Positions 42,929 through 52,405 are shown, counted from the first letter of the stretch. The stretch: 64,000 nt of DNA from Desulfuromonadales bacterium (GCA_013349405.1 DUZS01000004.1:1-64000), one strand, 5' to 3'. Notes: generated from the sequence alone by a model not told the origin. Program-made: numbers and translations.

Positions 42929-44077
42929 GTGAAACGCATTTTATCCCTCTACATCATTCGTGAAATTTCCTCGCTCTTCCTGCTGGGCATCATTCTGTTT
43001 ACGCTGATTCTTCTCATGGCCCGCCTCATCAATTTAACGGAGCTGGTTGTGTCTCATGGCGTTGCCATTGCGGACGTCTGTAAGATGATCCTGTATCTCA
43101 TTCCGTCATTTCTGATTTATACGATTCCTATGGCCTTTTTGTTAGCGGTACTCCTGGCATTCGGGAGACTTTCCGCCGACAATGAGATTGTCGTTATAAA
43201 GGCCTGCGGAATAAGTCTTTTCCAGGTGATGCCGCCGGTTATGTTCTGTGCTTGTGTCGCTGTTCTGCTTGCTTTCGGCGTTAGTACGATCGGAATCCCG
43301 TGGGGAAACAGCTCATTCAGGGAGCTGAGCCAACAGGTGCTGACGAAGAATATAGCAGGGACAATTCGGGAAAAGACGTTTTGGGATGATATCCCGGGTC
43401 TGGTCATGTATACGGATCACTATGAGGAGAAGAGTCAGCAGTTGAAGGGGGTTGTTATCCATGATGGCCGCAATCAGTCTCGGCCCATGACAATTTTTGC
43501 GCGTGATGGCGTTATTTCCGGCGCATCTCAAAGTAATGCACTCCTCTTGTCTTTGCAAAACGGTTCTATTCATATGGCCGGAGAAGGTGGGAGTTACCGG
43601 ATGGTTCATTTCGGAGAATACAGCATGACGGTTGGTGACAGGGAAAAACGCACGCCACAATCCCGTAACGAGTCAGACATGTGGCTCTCTGATTTGAAAA
43701 GCAGGATAGACGACCCTGCCATCCCTGCCACTCTTCGTATCAGCTATCTCATTGAGTACCATAGCCGTTTTACCTTTCCCTGCGCTTCATTTGTGTTCGC
43801 ACTACTTGCTGTGCCATTGGGGATACAGAATCGACGTTCCGGTAAATCGGGCGGCTTTGCGGTAAGTATCTTAATAATACTCTTCTATTATGTTATGATG
43901 TCGGTCGCCAAGAGTTTTCCGGAGAGGGGTATCTTGCCCGCCTCGATTGCACTTTGGCTGCCCAATCTGTTTTTCTTCAGTATTGGCTTATATTTTCTGC
44001 GAATGGCATCCATGGAACAGAGTCTTCCCCGGTTGCGGCTCAATACACGTTTTAATTTTTTTCGCAGGTCAACCTGA
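42929..44077 (+). CDS. LptF/LptG-family lipopolysaccharide export permease
   Basis: This 382-residue protein has N-terminal helices (REISSLFLLGIILFTLILLMA), a periplasmic beta-jellyroll (~140-265) and three C-terminal helices. It looks like an LptF/YjgP protein of the LPS transport ABC complex. A GTG start at 42929 gives VKRILSLYIIREI, the family N-terminus. Only one such gene is here; LptF and LptG are usually neighbours. It follows wbuC by 15 bases, so it is probably in the arn operon. Confidence 0.86.
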   Translation: MKRILSLYIIREISSLFLLGIILFTLILLMARLINLTELVVSHGVAIADVCKMILYLIPSFLIYTIPMAFLLAVLLAFGRLSADNEIVVIKACGISLFQVMPPVMFCACVAVLLAFGVSTIGIPWGNSSFRELSQQVLTKNIAGTIREKTFWDDIPGLVMYTDHYEEKSQQLKGVVIHDGRNQSRPMTIFARDGVISGASQSNALLLSLQNGSIHMAGEGGSYRMVHFGEYSMTVGDREKRTPQSRNESDMWLSDLKSRIDDPAIPATLRISYLIEYHSRFTFPCASFVFALLAVPLGIQNRRSGKSGGFAVSILIILFYYVMMSVAKSFPERGILPASIALWLPNLFFFSIGLYFLRMASMEQSLPRLRLNTRFNFFRRST

Positions 44078-44104
44078 TGTATATAGTTATCGGAGGGAAT
44101 TCCA

Positions 44105-44983
44105 GTGCTCAAAAGTATGACCGGATATGGCAAAGGGGAAGCATCTACGCCGCACGGCTCTTTTATCGTCGAAATACGTTCGGTCAACCATCGCTACGGT
44201 GAAATTTCCGTTCGGCTGCCGCGAACATTTTATGCTCTTGAAAACGATGTAAAACGTCTCGCTTCGGCACTCCTCAAGCGGGGGAAAATTGATATTTCCG
44301 TGCAGTGGGATGAAACAACTGCAGCTAACGCGATGCCGCAACTGGATATGGCTGTAGCACGGGGCTATTTTGAAGCCTATGCCCGTTTGGCAAAAGAGCT
44401 TAACCTGCCGCAGGATGCTGCGCCGTCGTACCTCATGTCACTCAAGGGTGTGATGAAAGAGATGGCCGTCTCAGTGGATGAAACTGAATTACAGCCGCAG
44501 TTGCTGACTGCAGTCCAGGGTGCGGTTGCAGCACTGGAGGGCATGCGAAACCGTGAAGGTGAAGCACTCTCCGCTGACTTGAAGGCCAGACGAAAACAGA
44601 TTGCCGAGTGGTCGGCACAGATAGGTGCCCGGACGCCTCAGATGGTGATTGAATACCGCCAGAAACTGAAGGCACGGCTGGATCAGCTTCTAGACGGAGT
44701 GGAGATGGACGAAAACCGCTTGTCTCAGGAAGTTGCGCTGCTGGCTGATCGCTGCGACATTACGGAAGAGCTGGTGCGGCTTGCGAGCCATTTTAACCAG
44801 TTTGACGAGGCATTGTGCAGTACGGAGCCGGTCGGGAGGAAACTCGATTTCCTCATGCAGGAGATGAACCGGGAGGTTAACACGATCGGTTCAAAGTCAA
44901 ATGATGCCGGCATTACGAGCCTGGTAATTCAAATTAAGGCGGAAATGGAAAAAATGCGGGAGCAGGTGCAGAATGTGGAGTGA
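44105..44983 (+). CDS. yicC: YicC/YloC family endoribonuclease
   Basis: This 292-residue protein starts with LKSMTGYGKGE, has FIVEIRSVNHRY, and ends with RKLDFLMQEMNREVNTIGSKSND, the family's closing motif. YicC/YloC proteins are RNases acting on mRNA or sRNA. The GTG at 44105 is preceded by GGAGGG. It follows lptF by 27 bases. Confidence 0.92.
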   Translation: MLKSMTGYGKGEASTPHGSFIVEIRSVNHRYGEISVRLPRTFYALENDVKRLASALLKRGKIDISVQWDETTAANAMPQLDMAVARGYFEAYARLAKELNLPQDAAPSYLMSLKGVMKEMAVSVDETELQPQLLTAVQGAVAALEGMRNREGEALSADLKARRKQIAEWSAQIGARTPQMVIEYRQKLKARLDQLLDGVEMDENRLSQEVALLADRCDITEELVRLASHFNQFDEALCSTEPVGRKLDFLMQEMNREVNTIGSKSNDAGITSLVIQIKAEMEKMREQVQNVE

Positions 44984-44996
44984 AAAATCGTCAATC

Positions 44997-45071
44997 ATGC
45001 AGGGTAGAGAACTCTTTGCTCAGCTGCTGAAGGGAGCCAGAGAACATACTCTGTGCGGTACGTTTGGATGA
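44997..45071 (+). CDS. Possible 24-residue leader-like ORF upstream of the heptosyltransferase
   Basis: An ATG at 44997 opens 24 codons (MQGRELFAQLLKGA...) and the stop overlaps the ATG of the glycosyltransferase (ATGA, 45068-45071). No ribosome site is clear and no family is known. It could be a leader peptide or chance. Confidence 0.2.
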   Translation: MQGRELFAQLLKGAREHTLCGTFG

Positions 45072-46183
45072 ATATACGTCTGATGAAGCTGCTTGATGCC
45101 GCTGTCGGACGCATCGCGACATCCGTTTTCCCCGCACCTTCGCGCATAAATCCCCCTTCCACAATAACGTCCCTCCTCCTCATCCGCCCCGGCGGCATTG
45201 GTGATGCGTTATTGCTTGCTCCTGCCATCCGGACTCTCAACATAAACTATCCCAGGGCACAGATCACCGTTCTTGCAGAACGCCGTAACGCCGGAGCCTT
45301 TTCACTCATTCCGGGAGTTGCTGAAGTCTTCTGTTACGACCGTCCACGCGAGTTGTTTCAGGCATTGCAGAGCAGGTACGATATTGTCATTGATACCGAA
45401 CAGTGGCATCGTCTGTCCGCGGTGGTGGCGCGACTGGTTTCGGCGCAGGTCAAGATCGGATTTGATACCAACGAGCGTCGTCGGATGTTCACTCATGTAA
45501 TTTCCTACTCTCACGATGATTATGAGGCTGTCAGTTTTGCTCACCTGGTTGAACCGTTGGGGATTGGAGCGGGAGGGGGAGCGTTGGGAGTTTCGTTTTT
45601 GTCCATTCCGGATGCCGCGTCTGCCAAAACTGACATTCTGCTGGCATCACTCAGTGATGAGTTCTTTATCACACTTTTTCCCGGAGCAAGCATCACTGAG
45701 CGACAATGGGGAGCGGACCGTTTCCAGCGTGTAGCTGAAATTCTTACTGATTTCGGTATCAAAACGGTTGTTGTTGGTGGCAACGAAGATCAACATCAGG
45801 GAGAGGTGATAGTCGGTAATGGCCCGGGGCGTAATCTTGCCGGTATGACCTCGTTATCAGAAACCGCTGCAATAATAAAAAAGAGTGCGATGCTGCTGAG
45901 CGCCGATTCCGGGGTACTGCATCTTGCCGTTGGTCTTGGCGTGCCTACGGTGTCGCTGTTCGGCTCTGGAAGAGTAAAAAAATGGGCTCCGGAGGGTGAA
46001 TATCACCATGTGATCAACAAGGAACTACCATGCTCACCATGCACTATATTCGGAAACACCCCCGCATGTCCGGACAGTGTCCGCTGCATGCGGAATATTA
46101 CCGTTGATGAAGTCGTTAATGCCGTCACAACTCTGTTGACAGGCGTGCGAGCCATCCCCTCCCGGTATTGCACGCGAGAATAG
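45068..46183 (+). CDS. Glycosyltransferase family 9 (heptosyltransferase-like)
   Basis: This 371-residue protein has the GT9 layout: a beta-strand LLLIRPGGIGDALLLAPAI at the start, FFITLFPGASITERQWGADRF (ligand loop) and SADSGVLHLAVGLGVPTVSLFG. Such enzymes add heptose or related sugars to the LPS core. I chose ATG 45068 (MNIRLMKLLDA, family-like); a GTG at 45053 would add five residues. It ends three bases from the convergent metG gene. Placement near lptF and arn genes fits LPS synthesis. Confidence 0.87.
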   Translation: MNIRLMKLLDAAVGRIATSVFPAPSRINPPSTITSLLLIRPGGIGDALLLAPAIRTLNINYPRAQITVLAERRNAGAFSLIPGVAEVFCYDRPRELFQALQSRYDIVIDTEQWHRLSAVVARLVSAQVKIGFDTNERRRMFTHVISYSHDDYEAVSFAHLVEPLGIGAGGGALGVSFLSIPDAASAKTDILLASLSDEFFITLFPGASITERQWGADRFQRVAEILTDFGIKTVVVGGNEDQHQGEVIVGNGPGRNLAGMTSLSETAAIIKKSAMLLSADSGVLHLAVGLGVPTVSLFGSGRVKKWAPEGEYHHVINKELPCSPCTIFGNTPACPDSVRCMRNITVDEVVNAVTTLLTGVRAIPSRYCTRE

Positions 46184-46203
46184 CATCTATTCCTCTATTC
46201 TCG
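46175..46203. terminator. Hairpin spanning the convergent stop codons of the GT9 and metG genes
   Basis: CGAGAATAG (46175-46183) pairs with CTATTCTCG (46195-46203) around an 11-base loop. It includes the GT9 stop codon. No U-run follows on either side. It may act as a bidirectional barrier between genes only three bases apart. Confidence 0.45.
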
Positions 46204-47707
46204 GAAAAAGCGCTTCAGCCTTTGTTATTGCTGCGCCATCTTTCAAGCCTCCCCACGTAAGGCTCTCCTGAGAAATGGTTTCATTCCACCCGAGCGAGGT
46301 CAGTGCCTTTTCCGATGTTCCCGGCAAAAAAGCTGACAAAATACAGTGTGTAATGCGTTGTGATTCAAGCAGGGTGTACATGACCGTGGCAAGCCGTCTA
46401 CTGTTGGCCGGGTCCTTGGCCAGTGCCCAGGGAGCCATGTCATCGATGTATTTGTTGCCTGCCGAGATAACTTCCCAGATCGCCTGCAGTGCCTTGCTGA
46501 AGGCCAGTTCATCGATAAATTTATCGACAATCGTCACCATCGCTTCTGTTTTCTGCTTCAGTGCCTGATCCGCTTCTTCCAGCTGCGCCGCTGCGGGAAG
46601 AATGCCGTTAAAGTATTTAACCGCCATGGCGGTTGAGCGGCTGAGCAGGTTTCCGACATCGTTTGCCAGGTCGGAGTTGATTCGCTGAACAAGTGCCGTG
46701 TGGGAGAAATCACCATCGAGGCCGAACGGAACTTCGCGGAGCAGGAAGTATCTGACCGCGTCTACGCCGTATTTGTCGATCAGCATGTTCGGTTCGACGA
46801 CATTCATCAGACTCTTGCTCATTTTCTGCCCTTCAACCGTCCACCAGCCGTGGGCAAATACTTTTTTCGGCAACGGGAGTCCGGCAGCCATTAAAAAAGT
46901 CGGCCAGTAGACCGCATGAAATCGAAGAATATCCTTGCCGATCAGGTGGACATCAACCGGCCAGTAGCGGCCGTAATTTCCGGTCTCATCAGGATAGCCG
47001 AGGGCAGTGATGTAGTTGGTCAGGGCGTCAAACCAGACATAAATGATGTGCCGTTCGTTGCCGGGAACCGGGATGCCCCAGGAAAAGGTCGTGCGTGAAA
47101 CAGACAGGTCACGCAGCCCTTCATTGATAAAGGAGATAATTTCGTTGCGCTTGCTTTTGGGCTGAATAAAGTCCGGATGCGCTTCTATGTGAGCCAGCAG
47201 CTGTTGCTGATATTTACTCATGCGGAAAAAATATGATTCCTCCTTGAGTTTTTCCACCGGTCGGTTGCAGTCGGGGCAGCGCCCCTCGATCAGCTGGGTC
47301 TCGGTCCAGAAGGTTTCGCAGGGAGTACAGTACCAGTCTTCATACTCGCCGAGGTAAATATCACCGTTATCGAGGATATCTTTAAAAACCTGGCTGACGC
47401 CGTTTTTATGGCGCTCCTGGGTGGTGCGGATGAAATCGTTGTGAGAAATCCCCAAGCGCTCCCAGAGTGCCTGAAAGCGTTTAACCACCCGGTCAGCCAA
47501 TTCGAGAGGTGTTTCTCCGGCGGTCGTGGCGGCCTTTTCAACCTTCTGGCCATGTTCATCGCTGCCGGTGAGAAAATAGACATCATACCCCATCAGCCGT
47601 TTGTAGCGTGCAAGAACATCCCCGGCGACCGTGGTATAGGCGTGACCTATATGCGGGACATCGTTGACATAATAGATCGGAGTGGTTACATAAAAGGTCG
47701 GTTTCAT
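46187..47707 (-). CDS. metG: Methionyl-tRNA synthetase
   Basis: This 506-residue class I synthetase has the HIGH motif in VPHIGHAYTT, a four-Cys zinc site (CTPCETF, CPDC), KMSKS (GQKMSKSLMNVV) and SDEHGQKVEKAA. It has no C-terminal tRNA-binding EMAPII domain, as in some shorter bacterial versions. The ATG at 47707 is preceded by AGGAGCCTGAT; a longer frame upstream lies inside the PSP1 gene. It is downstream of the PSP1 gene, one base apart. Confidence 0.94.
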   Translation of the reverse strand: MKPTFYVTTPIYYVNDVPHIGHAYTTVAGDVLARYKRLMGYDVYFLTGSDEHGQKVEKAATTAGETPLELADRVVKRFQALWERLGISHNDFIRTTQERHKNGVSQVFKDILDNGDIYLGEYEDWYCTPCETFWTETQLIEGRCPDCNRPVEKLKEESYFFRMSKYQQQLLAHIEAHPDFIQPKSKRNEIISFINEGLRDLSVSRTTFSWGIPVPGNERHIIYVWFDALTNYITALGYPDETGNYGRYWPVDVHLIGKDILRFHAVYWPTFLMAAGLPLPKKVFAHGWWTVEGQKMSKSLMNVVEPNMLIDKYGVDAVRYFLLREVPFGLDGDFSHTALVQRINSDLANDVGNLLSRSTAMAVKYFNGILPAAAQLEEADQALKQKTEAMVTIVDKFIDELAFSKALQAIWEVISAGNKYIDDMAPWALAKDPANSRRLATVMYTLLESQRITHCILSAFLPGTSEKALTSLGWNETISQESLTWGGLKDGAAITKAEALFPRIEE

Positions 47708-47708
47708 A

Positions 47709-48830
47709 TCAGGCTCCTGAGGATGGTGCTGGTGCGGTGCTGTCGGACGGTTTGCGATGGCCATGCTTGCGGGAACGATGTTTTTTACGTTGCTGGTTCT
47801 CTTTTCCGGTTTCAGGCAGAGCCGGGATTGCAGCGGCTGTTTGCTCACGCGGTGCGGATGGAGCTGGCGCTGCTTTTGCGGACATGGTCTTCGCAGTATT
47901 CTCAGCCTGGTTATTATATGATTCAAGGGATGTTTTTTCCTGTTTGCGTCGCTGTTCGGGACGTCGTTCGCGGACACGCGGCGGAGCCTGTTGAGGTGAC
48001 TGCGCTGCAACTGCTTCCGAAGCGGTTAAGGGAGCGCCATCCCCGAGTATTTCATCACGTTTGATGACGATAATTTTGTTATCATCCAGTTTCAGCGTGA
48101 TGTTTCCGGTCAGGATATTGACTTTATCAACAACTCCGACAGCGTTGACGGTGCGTACCCGCTTACCGGATTTCGGGAAGTTTTTTCGCAGGCAACAGTA
48201 CGTTTCATATTCATAGTCAAGGCAGCAGAGCAGACGACCGCACTGCCCGGAAATCTTGTTGGGATTGAGAGCCAGATTCTGCTCTTTGGCCATTTTAACT
48301 GACACCGGCTGAAAGTCACGCAGGAACGAGCTGCAGCAGAGTTCCCGGCCACAGATGGCGATACCGCCGGTCATTTTAGCCTCATCACGCACGCCGATCT
48401 GGCGCATTTCGATGCGGGTATGAAATGAGTGGGCCAGATCCTTTACCAGATCCCGGAAATCGACCCTGCCGTCAGCAGTAAAGAAAAATACCGCTTTGCT
48501 GCTGTCGAACTGATATTCCACCCGCACCAGTTTCATCGGCATGGCGCGTTCGATAATACGATCGACGCAGAAACGGTAGGCCTCCTGTTCTTTCTGGGCA
48601 ATGCGCGTAATCGTTGCCATATCTTCGGGTGTAGCTTTACGTTTGACCAAAGTCAGGGAACCGGTTCCGGCGTCATCTTTTTCAACCGGCGGTTTCATCA
48701 CCTGCCCGACACCGACACCACGCTCAGTTTCTACAATGACGTGGTCTCCTGCGGCAAGTTCGAGTGTTCCGGCGTTGAAATCATACATCTTGCCGGCTTT
48801 GGTAAACTGGATCGTTACGATATGTATCAA
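47709..48830 (-). CDS. PSP1-domain protein (RicT/YaaT-like) with a basic tail
   Basis: This 373-residue protein has the PSP1 core (~1-265) with many cysteines (GRELCCSSFL, GQCGRLLCCLDYE) that fit Fe-S or metal binding in the RicT family. In Bacillus RicT is part of the Ric (Y) complex that affects mRNA processing. The last ~110 residues are Pro/Gln/Arg/Ala-rich and end in a Lys/Arg-rich stretch; they are likely disordered and could bind RNA. It lies between holB and metG. Confidence 0.88.
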   Translation of the reverse strand: MIHIVTIQFTKAGKMYDFNAGTLELAAGDHVIVETERGVGVGQVMKPPVEKDDAGTGSLTLVKRKATPEDMATITRIAQKEQEAYRFCVDRIIERAMPMKLVRVEYQFDSSKAVFFFTADGRVDFRDLVKDLAHSFHTRIEMRQIGVRDEAKMTGGIAICGRELCCSSFLRDFQPVSVKMAKEQNLALNPNKISGQCGRLLCCLDYEYETYCCLRKNFPKSGKRVRTVNAVGVVDKVNILTGNITLKLDDNKIIVIKRDEILGDGAPLTASEAVAAQSPQQAPPRVRERRPEQRRKQEKTSLESYNNQAENTAKTMSAKAAPAPSAPREQTAAAIPALPETGKENQQRKKHRSRKHGHRKPSDSTAPAPSSGA

Positions 48831-48863
48831 AAAGACCTCCTGGTTATATGGGTAAGGTGTTGC

Positions 48864-49835
48864 TTAGCCCGCCATGGCCATAAACAAGTTGTCCAGAGCC
48901 AGCTTGGGATTCGCATTGCGCTGGACATCGCGTCTGGTTGCGTAAATGCGTTCCAGCAGTTCAATATTTCGCGGATATGACCGTTGTGCGGCAATTGCTT
49001 CAATTGCCGGTCTGACCGAACGGTTGACAATTTCTCCAGTGCCGGCGCCAAGGTGAACTGCATCACGAAAGAACGAGAGCAGCATGTCGAGCAGCTCAAG
49101 AGTCGCATCCCGATTACCGGATAGCTCCTCGGCGGCATCAAAAACGGTGGCTATCCTGTTGAGCGACAGCTGACGTATCCGGGATAACACCGCTTCCCGG
49201 CGGACGGCCAATGCTTCATTGTCGAGCTCGAGTGCCCGCTGCAGACTGCCGCCCGCCATGGGGGCAACAAGAGCCGCTGCTTCAGGCGGCATACCGCTTC
49301 GCTCAAGAAGTGCGAGCAAATGTTCCGGAGAGAGCGGTGCAAATCGGATCAGTTGACAACGCGAACGAACCGTTGAGAGCAGCATGCCGGAATTTTCAGT
49401 CAGCAGTATTATCAGGGCGTTGCCGGGGGGCTCTTCAAGCGTTTTCAGAAGAGAGTTTGCGGCATTGACGCTCATCCGTTCGGCCGGGTCGATAATACAC
49501 GCTTTGCGCGGTGCCTCGTAGGGACGCAAAGACAAAATGTGCTGTAATTCTCGTAGCTGCTCGATACTGATGTCCCGTTTGTCCGGTAACGGACGTATAT
49601 GATGAATATCCGGATGGTTACCGTTTTCAATCCTACGGCACGAAGGGCAGACCCCGCAGGCGTCATCCGTAAGAGTCGTGCAGAAAAGCGCCTGAATCAG
49701 TGTCTGAGCGGTTTTTTTGCGGCCACACCCGGGAACGCCTTCAAACAGATAGGAATGAGCAGTTTTCCTGCTGCGAAGAGATCGTTGCAACACCTCAATA
49801 ATCCGGTCATGCCCCATGATGTCAGCAAACGGCAT
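48864..49835 (-). CDS. holB: DNA polymerase III delta' subunit
   Basis: This 323-residue clamp-loader subunit has FEGVPGCGRKKTAQ (P-loop-like), zinc cysteines CGVCPSCRR, ANSLLKTLEEPP and TVRSRCQLIRF. It is part of the replisome's clamp loader. I chose the start at 49835 (MPFADIMGHDRI), which matches the family; a longer frame continues inside tmk. It overlaps the tmk end by 14 bases. The P-loop lacks the usual GKT (GRKKT), normal for delta'. Confidence 0.92.
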   Translation of the reverse strand: MPFADIMGHDRIIEVLQRSLRSRKTAHSYLFEGVPGCGRKKTAQTLIQALFCTTLTDDACGVCPSCRRIENGNHPDIHHIRPLPDKRDISIEQLRELQHILSLRPYEAPRKACIIDPAERMSVNAANSLLKTLEEPPGNALIILLTENSGMLLSTVRSRCQLIRFAPLSPEHLLALLERSGMPPEAAALVAPMAGGSLQRALELDNEALAVRREAVLSRIRQLSLNRIATVFDAAEELSGNRDATLELLDMLLSFFRDAVHLGAGTGEIVNRSVRPAIEAIAAQRSYPRNIELLERIYATRRDVQRNANPKLALDNLFMAMAG

Positions 49836-50478
49836 GCAGGGCCTCCGGAATTCGTGCCACAACCTGAGTAGAAATTGCGACGAAAATTTCTTCAATTGTT
49901 TCAGTGCCATTGATGATCAGGAATCGGAACGGCTCTTCCGTGGCCAGATGCAGATACCCGCTGCGTACCCGACGGTGAAAAGCCAGCTCTTCCAACTCGA
50001 AACGTTCTTCACGAGGGCCGCTGGTTGCTTCTATCCGCCGGTGTGCCCGTTCCAGACCGACAACGGGGTCACAATCAACAAGCACAGTGAGATCAGGTGA
50101 CACCCCCTGGCATGCGTGAAAATTCAGGTCGGAAATAACACGCCGGTCAATGCCGCGCCCGAAACTCTGATACGCCACCGTTGCGTCGCAAAATCGATCA
50201 CAGAGGACTATTTTTCCTGCTTCGAGCGCCGGAGAGATAACCTCGGTAACATGCTGGGCTCTGGCGGCTGCATAGAGCATCAGTTCAGCCAATGGAGAAA
50301 GAGCTCTGTTTTCAGCATCCAGCAATATCGCACGGATCTTGTCGGCAATATCACAGCCTCCCGGTTCGCGGGTTAAAACCGTGCCGATGCCGTGAGCGGT
50401 GAGGTGTTCTGCCAAAAGTTTGATCTGGGTGGTTTTACCACATCCTTCAACGCCTTCAAATGTAATGAAAAAGCCCAC
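49822..50478 (-). CDS. tmk: Thymidylate kinase
   Basis: This 218-residue kinase has P-loop FEGVEGCGKTTQ, the DR(F/Y) motif in LCDRFCDATVAYQ, and a lid. It phosphorylates dTMP. I place the start at GTG 50478, giving VGFFITFEG, typical of the family; a GTG at 50487 would add three residues. The gene heads tmk-holB-PSP1-metG. Confidence 0.92.
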   Translation of the reverse strand: MGFFITFEGVEGCGKTTQIKLLAEHLTAHGIGTVLTREPGGCDIADKIRAILLDAENRALSPLAELMLYAAARAQHVTEVISPALEAGKIVLCDRFCDATVAYQSFGRGIDRRVISDLNFHACQGVSPDLTVLVDCDPVVGLERAHRRIEATSGPREERFELEELAFHRRVRSGYLHLATEEPFRFLIINGTETIEEIFVAISTQVVARIPEALHAVC

Positions 50479-50597
50479 GCATCTCACCCGGTGATACTCG
50501 CCAACTCAGCGATAAATTTAAAGCGTGGATTATAGGGAAATGCCCATGAATTATCAACTTAAATTCCCACAATTATTCGTTACGGTGCGACTTTCGG

Positions 50598-50626
50598 TTG
50601 CCAAAACGCCTGCATCTGGATATAGT
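50598..50626 (+). promoter_or_regulatory. Promoter of rnc
   Basis: TTGCCA (50598-50603) and TATAGT (50621-50626) are exactly 17 bases apart. The rnc ATG is at 50649, preceded by GAAGGGGGC. The region 50479-50597 holds the divergent tmk promoter area but nothing else seen. Confidence 0.7.
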
Positions 50627-50648
50627 TTGAGCGTTTTGAAGGGGGCTT

Positions 50649-51359
50649 ATGTCTAAAAGTCTGACACAACTTGAGTCGCTGCTGGAATATACGTTCATCA
50701 CTCAGAGTCTTCTGCTCCAGGCAGTAACACACCCTTCCTATCTCCATGAAGTGAGTGCCCATGATGGTGAGGACTACCAGCGTCTTGAATTTCTAGGCGA
50801 TGCGGTACTCGGGATGCTCCTGGCTGAAATGCTCTATATCCGTTATCCGCAGTGGCATGAAGGAGATCTCTCACAACTGCGCTCACGGCTTGCCGGTCAG
50901 GATGTCCTGGCAGAACGGGCACGGAAATTGGGAATCGGAGAGTATTTCCTCCTTGGCAGGGGAGAAGAGCAGACGGCTGGCCGGGAGAAGGATTCCATCC
51001 TTGCTGATGTCCTGGAGTCAATAATTGCCGCAATGTACCGTGACGGCGGACTTCAGGCTGCGCGAACTCTTGTTGCCCGGGTTTTTGGAGAGTTGATTGA
51101 TGCTCCCGACTTGCTTGTTTTGGGTCGTGATGCGAAGAGTGAACTGCAGGAATATCTCTCATCCGGTAACTATCCTCCGCCGGAGTACCGTCTTATTGAA
51201 GAATCCGGTCCGCCCCATAATCGGCTTTTTATGTTTCAGCTTCTTGCCGGCGACACGGTTCTCGGCTCCGGACAGGGTAAATCCAAAAAAAGTGCCCAGC
51301 AGGCGGCTGCCGCAAAGGCCCTTGATACATTGCAAAGCATGCGCAGGCAGGGTATGTGA
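50649..51359 (+). CDS. rnc: Ribonuclease III
   Basis: This 236-residue protein has the signature YQRLEFLGDAVLGMLLAE, the second acidic site in DSILADVLESIIAAMY, and a C-terminal dsRNA-binding domain (SKSELQEYL-like start, then GQGKSKKSAQQAAAAKALD). It processes rRNA and other double-stranded RNA. A good promoter lies upstream. Its stop overlaps the GTG of the radical SAM gene. Confidence 0.95.
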   Translation: MSKSLTQLESLLEYTFITQSLLLQAVTHPSYLHEVSAHDGEDYQRLEFLGDAVLGMLLAEMLYIRYPQWHEGDLSQLRSRLAGQDVLAERARKLGIGEYFLLGRGEEQTAGREKDSILADVLESIIAAMYRDGGLQAARTLVARVFGELIDAPDLLVLGRDAKSELQEYLSSGNYPPPEYRLIEESGPPHNRLFMFQLLAGDTVLGSGQGKSKKSAQQAAAAKALDTLQSMRRQGM

Positions 51360-52405
51360 AAGCGGTTACGGTTCCATTTTTCATCAGTCATCAGGGCTGT
51401 CCCCATACCTGTGTTTTTTGTGATCAACGCACAATTTCGGGGGCAAGCGGAGTGCTCCCTGCAAGTGAAGACATACTTGCCCGCATTGAACTCTGGCGAG
51501 CAACTTCAGGCAGCAGACCTTTGGAAGTCGCTTTTTTCGGCGGCAGCTTTACTGCCCTGCCAAAAGCAATTCAAGCGGAACTGCTACTGCCATTGCAGCC
51601 GTTACTGAATAATGGCACGCTTGATTCGGTGAGGATATCAACCCGTCCCGATTATATCGATGCCGGTCATGTAGAGTGGCTCTCGAACAGGGGCGTTCGC
51701 ACCATCGAACTGGGAGTTCAATCGTTGGATGACACTGTCCTGGCCTCTTCCGGGCGAGGTCATTCAGCAGCAGCGTCGTTGAATGCCATTGACTGCATTA
51801 AAAACAATGGAGTAAACGTCGGTGCCCAATTGATGCCCGGTTTGCCTGGTGATACGCCGGTTACCTCCCTTCATTCGCTGGAACAGGTTATTGCTGCCGG
51901 TGCAGATTTTCTCCGTATCTACCCGACGGTTGTGCTGGCTGGTACCGAGTTGGCGCGGCGCTATGGGGCAGGTGAATTTGCTCCGTTATCCCTTGAACGT
52001 GGCATATCTCTCTGCACACTGCTTCTACAGCGAGCCATGCAGGCTGATGTTCCGGTTATCAGAATCGGTCTGCAGGCGGATTGCGGACTTGATGTTGATC
52101 ATGTTCTGGCCGGCTGCTGGCATCCGTCATTGGGGCAGTTGGTTCGTTCAAAACTGTATGCCGATCTGCTCTGCCGTTATATCCCTCCCGGTAAGTGTGT
52201 GACGGTCTCGTGCCATCCGGCGCGGGTGTCGGATGTCGTGGGCATGAAGCGGAATAATCTACTCACTCTTGCCGGGCGTGGGGTGCAGATGCAGGTCATT
52301 CAGGATGCAACTCTCAAGAAGGAAGAGCTTAAAGTTACAACAGAAGATACATGTACCATCTATTCAATCAGTAAAGATATTACCTATTCTATCCATGAGG
52401 TGTAA
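51356..52405 (+). CDS. Radical SAM protein (Elp3-like, no acetyltransferase domain)
   Basis: This 349-residue protein has the radical SAM cluster CPHTCVFC at residues 15-22 and FFGGSFTALP, then VRISTRPDYID and IELGVQSLDD. These resemble Elp3-type radical SAM cores. Elp3 has an added acetyltransferase domain; here it is missing. The substrate is unknown, but tRNA or cofactor modification is typical. GTG 51356 overlaps the rnc stop (51357-51359). Confidence 0.85.
   Translation: MKAVTVPFFISHQGCPHTCVFCDQRTISGASGVLPASEDILARIELWRATSGSRPLEVAFFGGSFTALPKAIQAELLLPLQPLLNNGTLDSVRISTRPDYIDAGHVEWLSNRGVRTIELGVQSLDDTVLASSGRGHSAAASLNAIDCIKNNGVNVGAQLMPGLPGDTPVTSLHSLEQVIAAGADFLRIYPTVVLAGTELARRYGAGEFAPLSLERGISLCTLLLQRAMQADVPVIRIGLQADCGLDVDHVLAGCWHPSLGQLVRSKLYADLLCRYIPPGKCVTVSCHPARVSDVVGMKRNNLLTLAGRGVQMQVIQDATLKKEELKVTTEDTCTIYSISKDITYSIHEV

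Noticed and set aside
47708-48010. A 101-residue N-terminal extension of methionyl-tRNA synthetase
   Set aside because: It lies wholly inside the PSP1 gene and has no similarity to a synthetase domain; the ATG at 47707 has a ribosome site.
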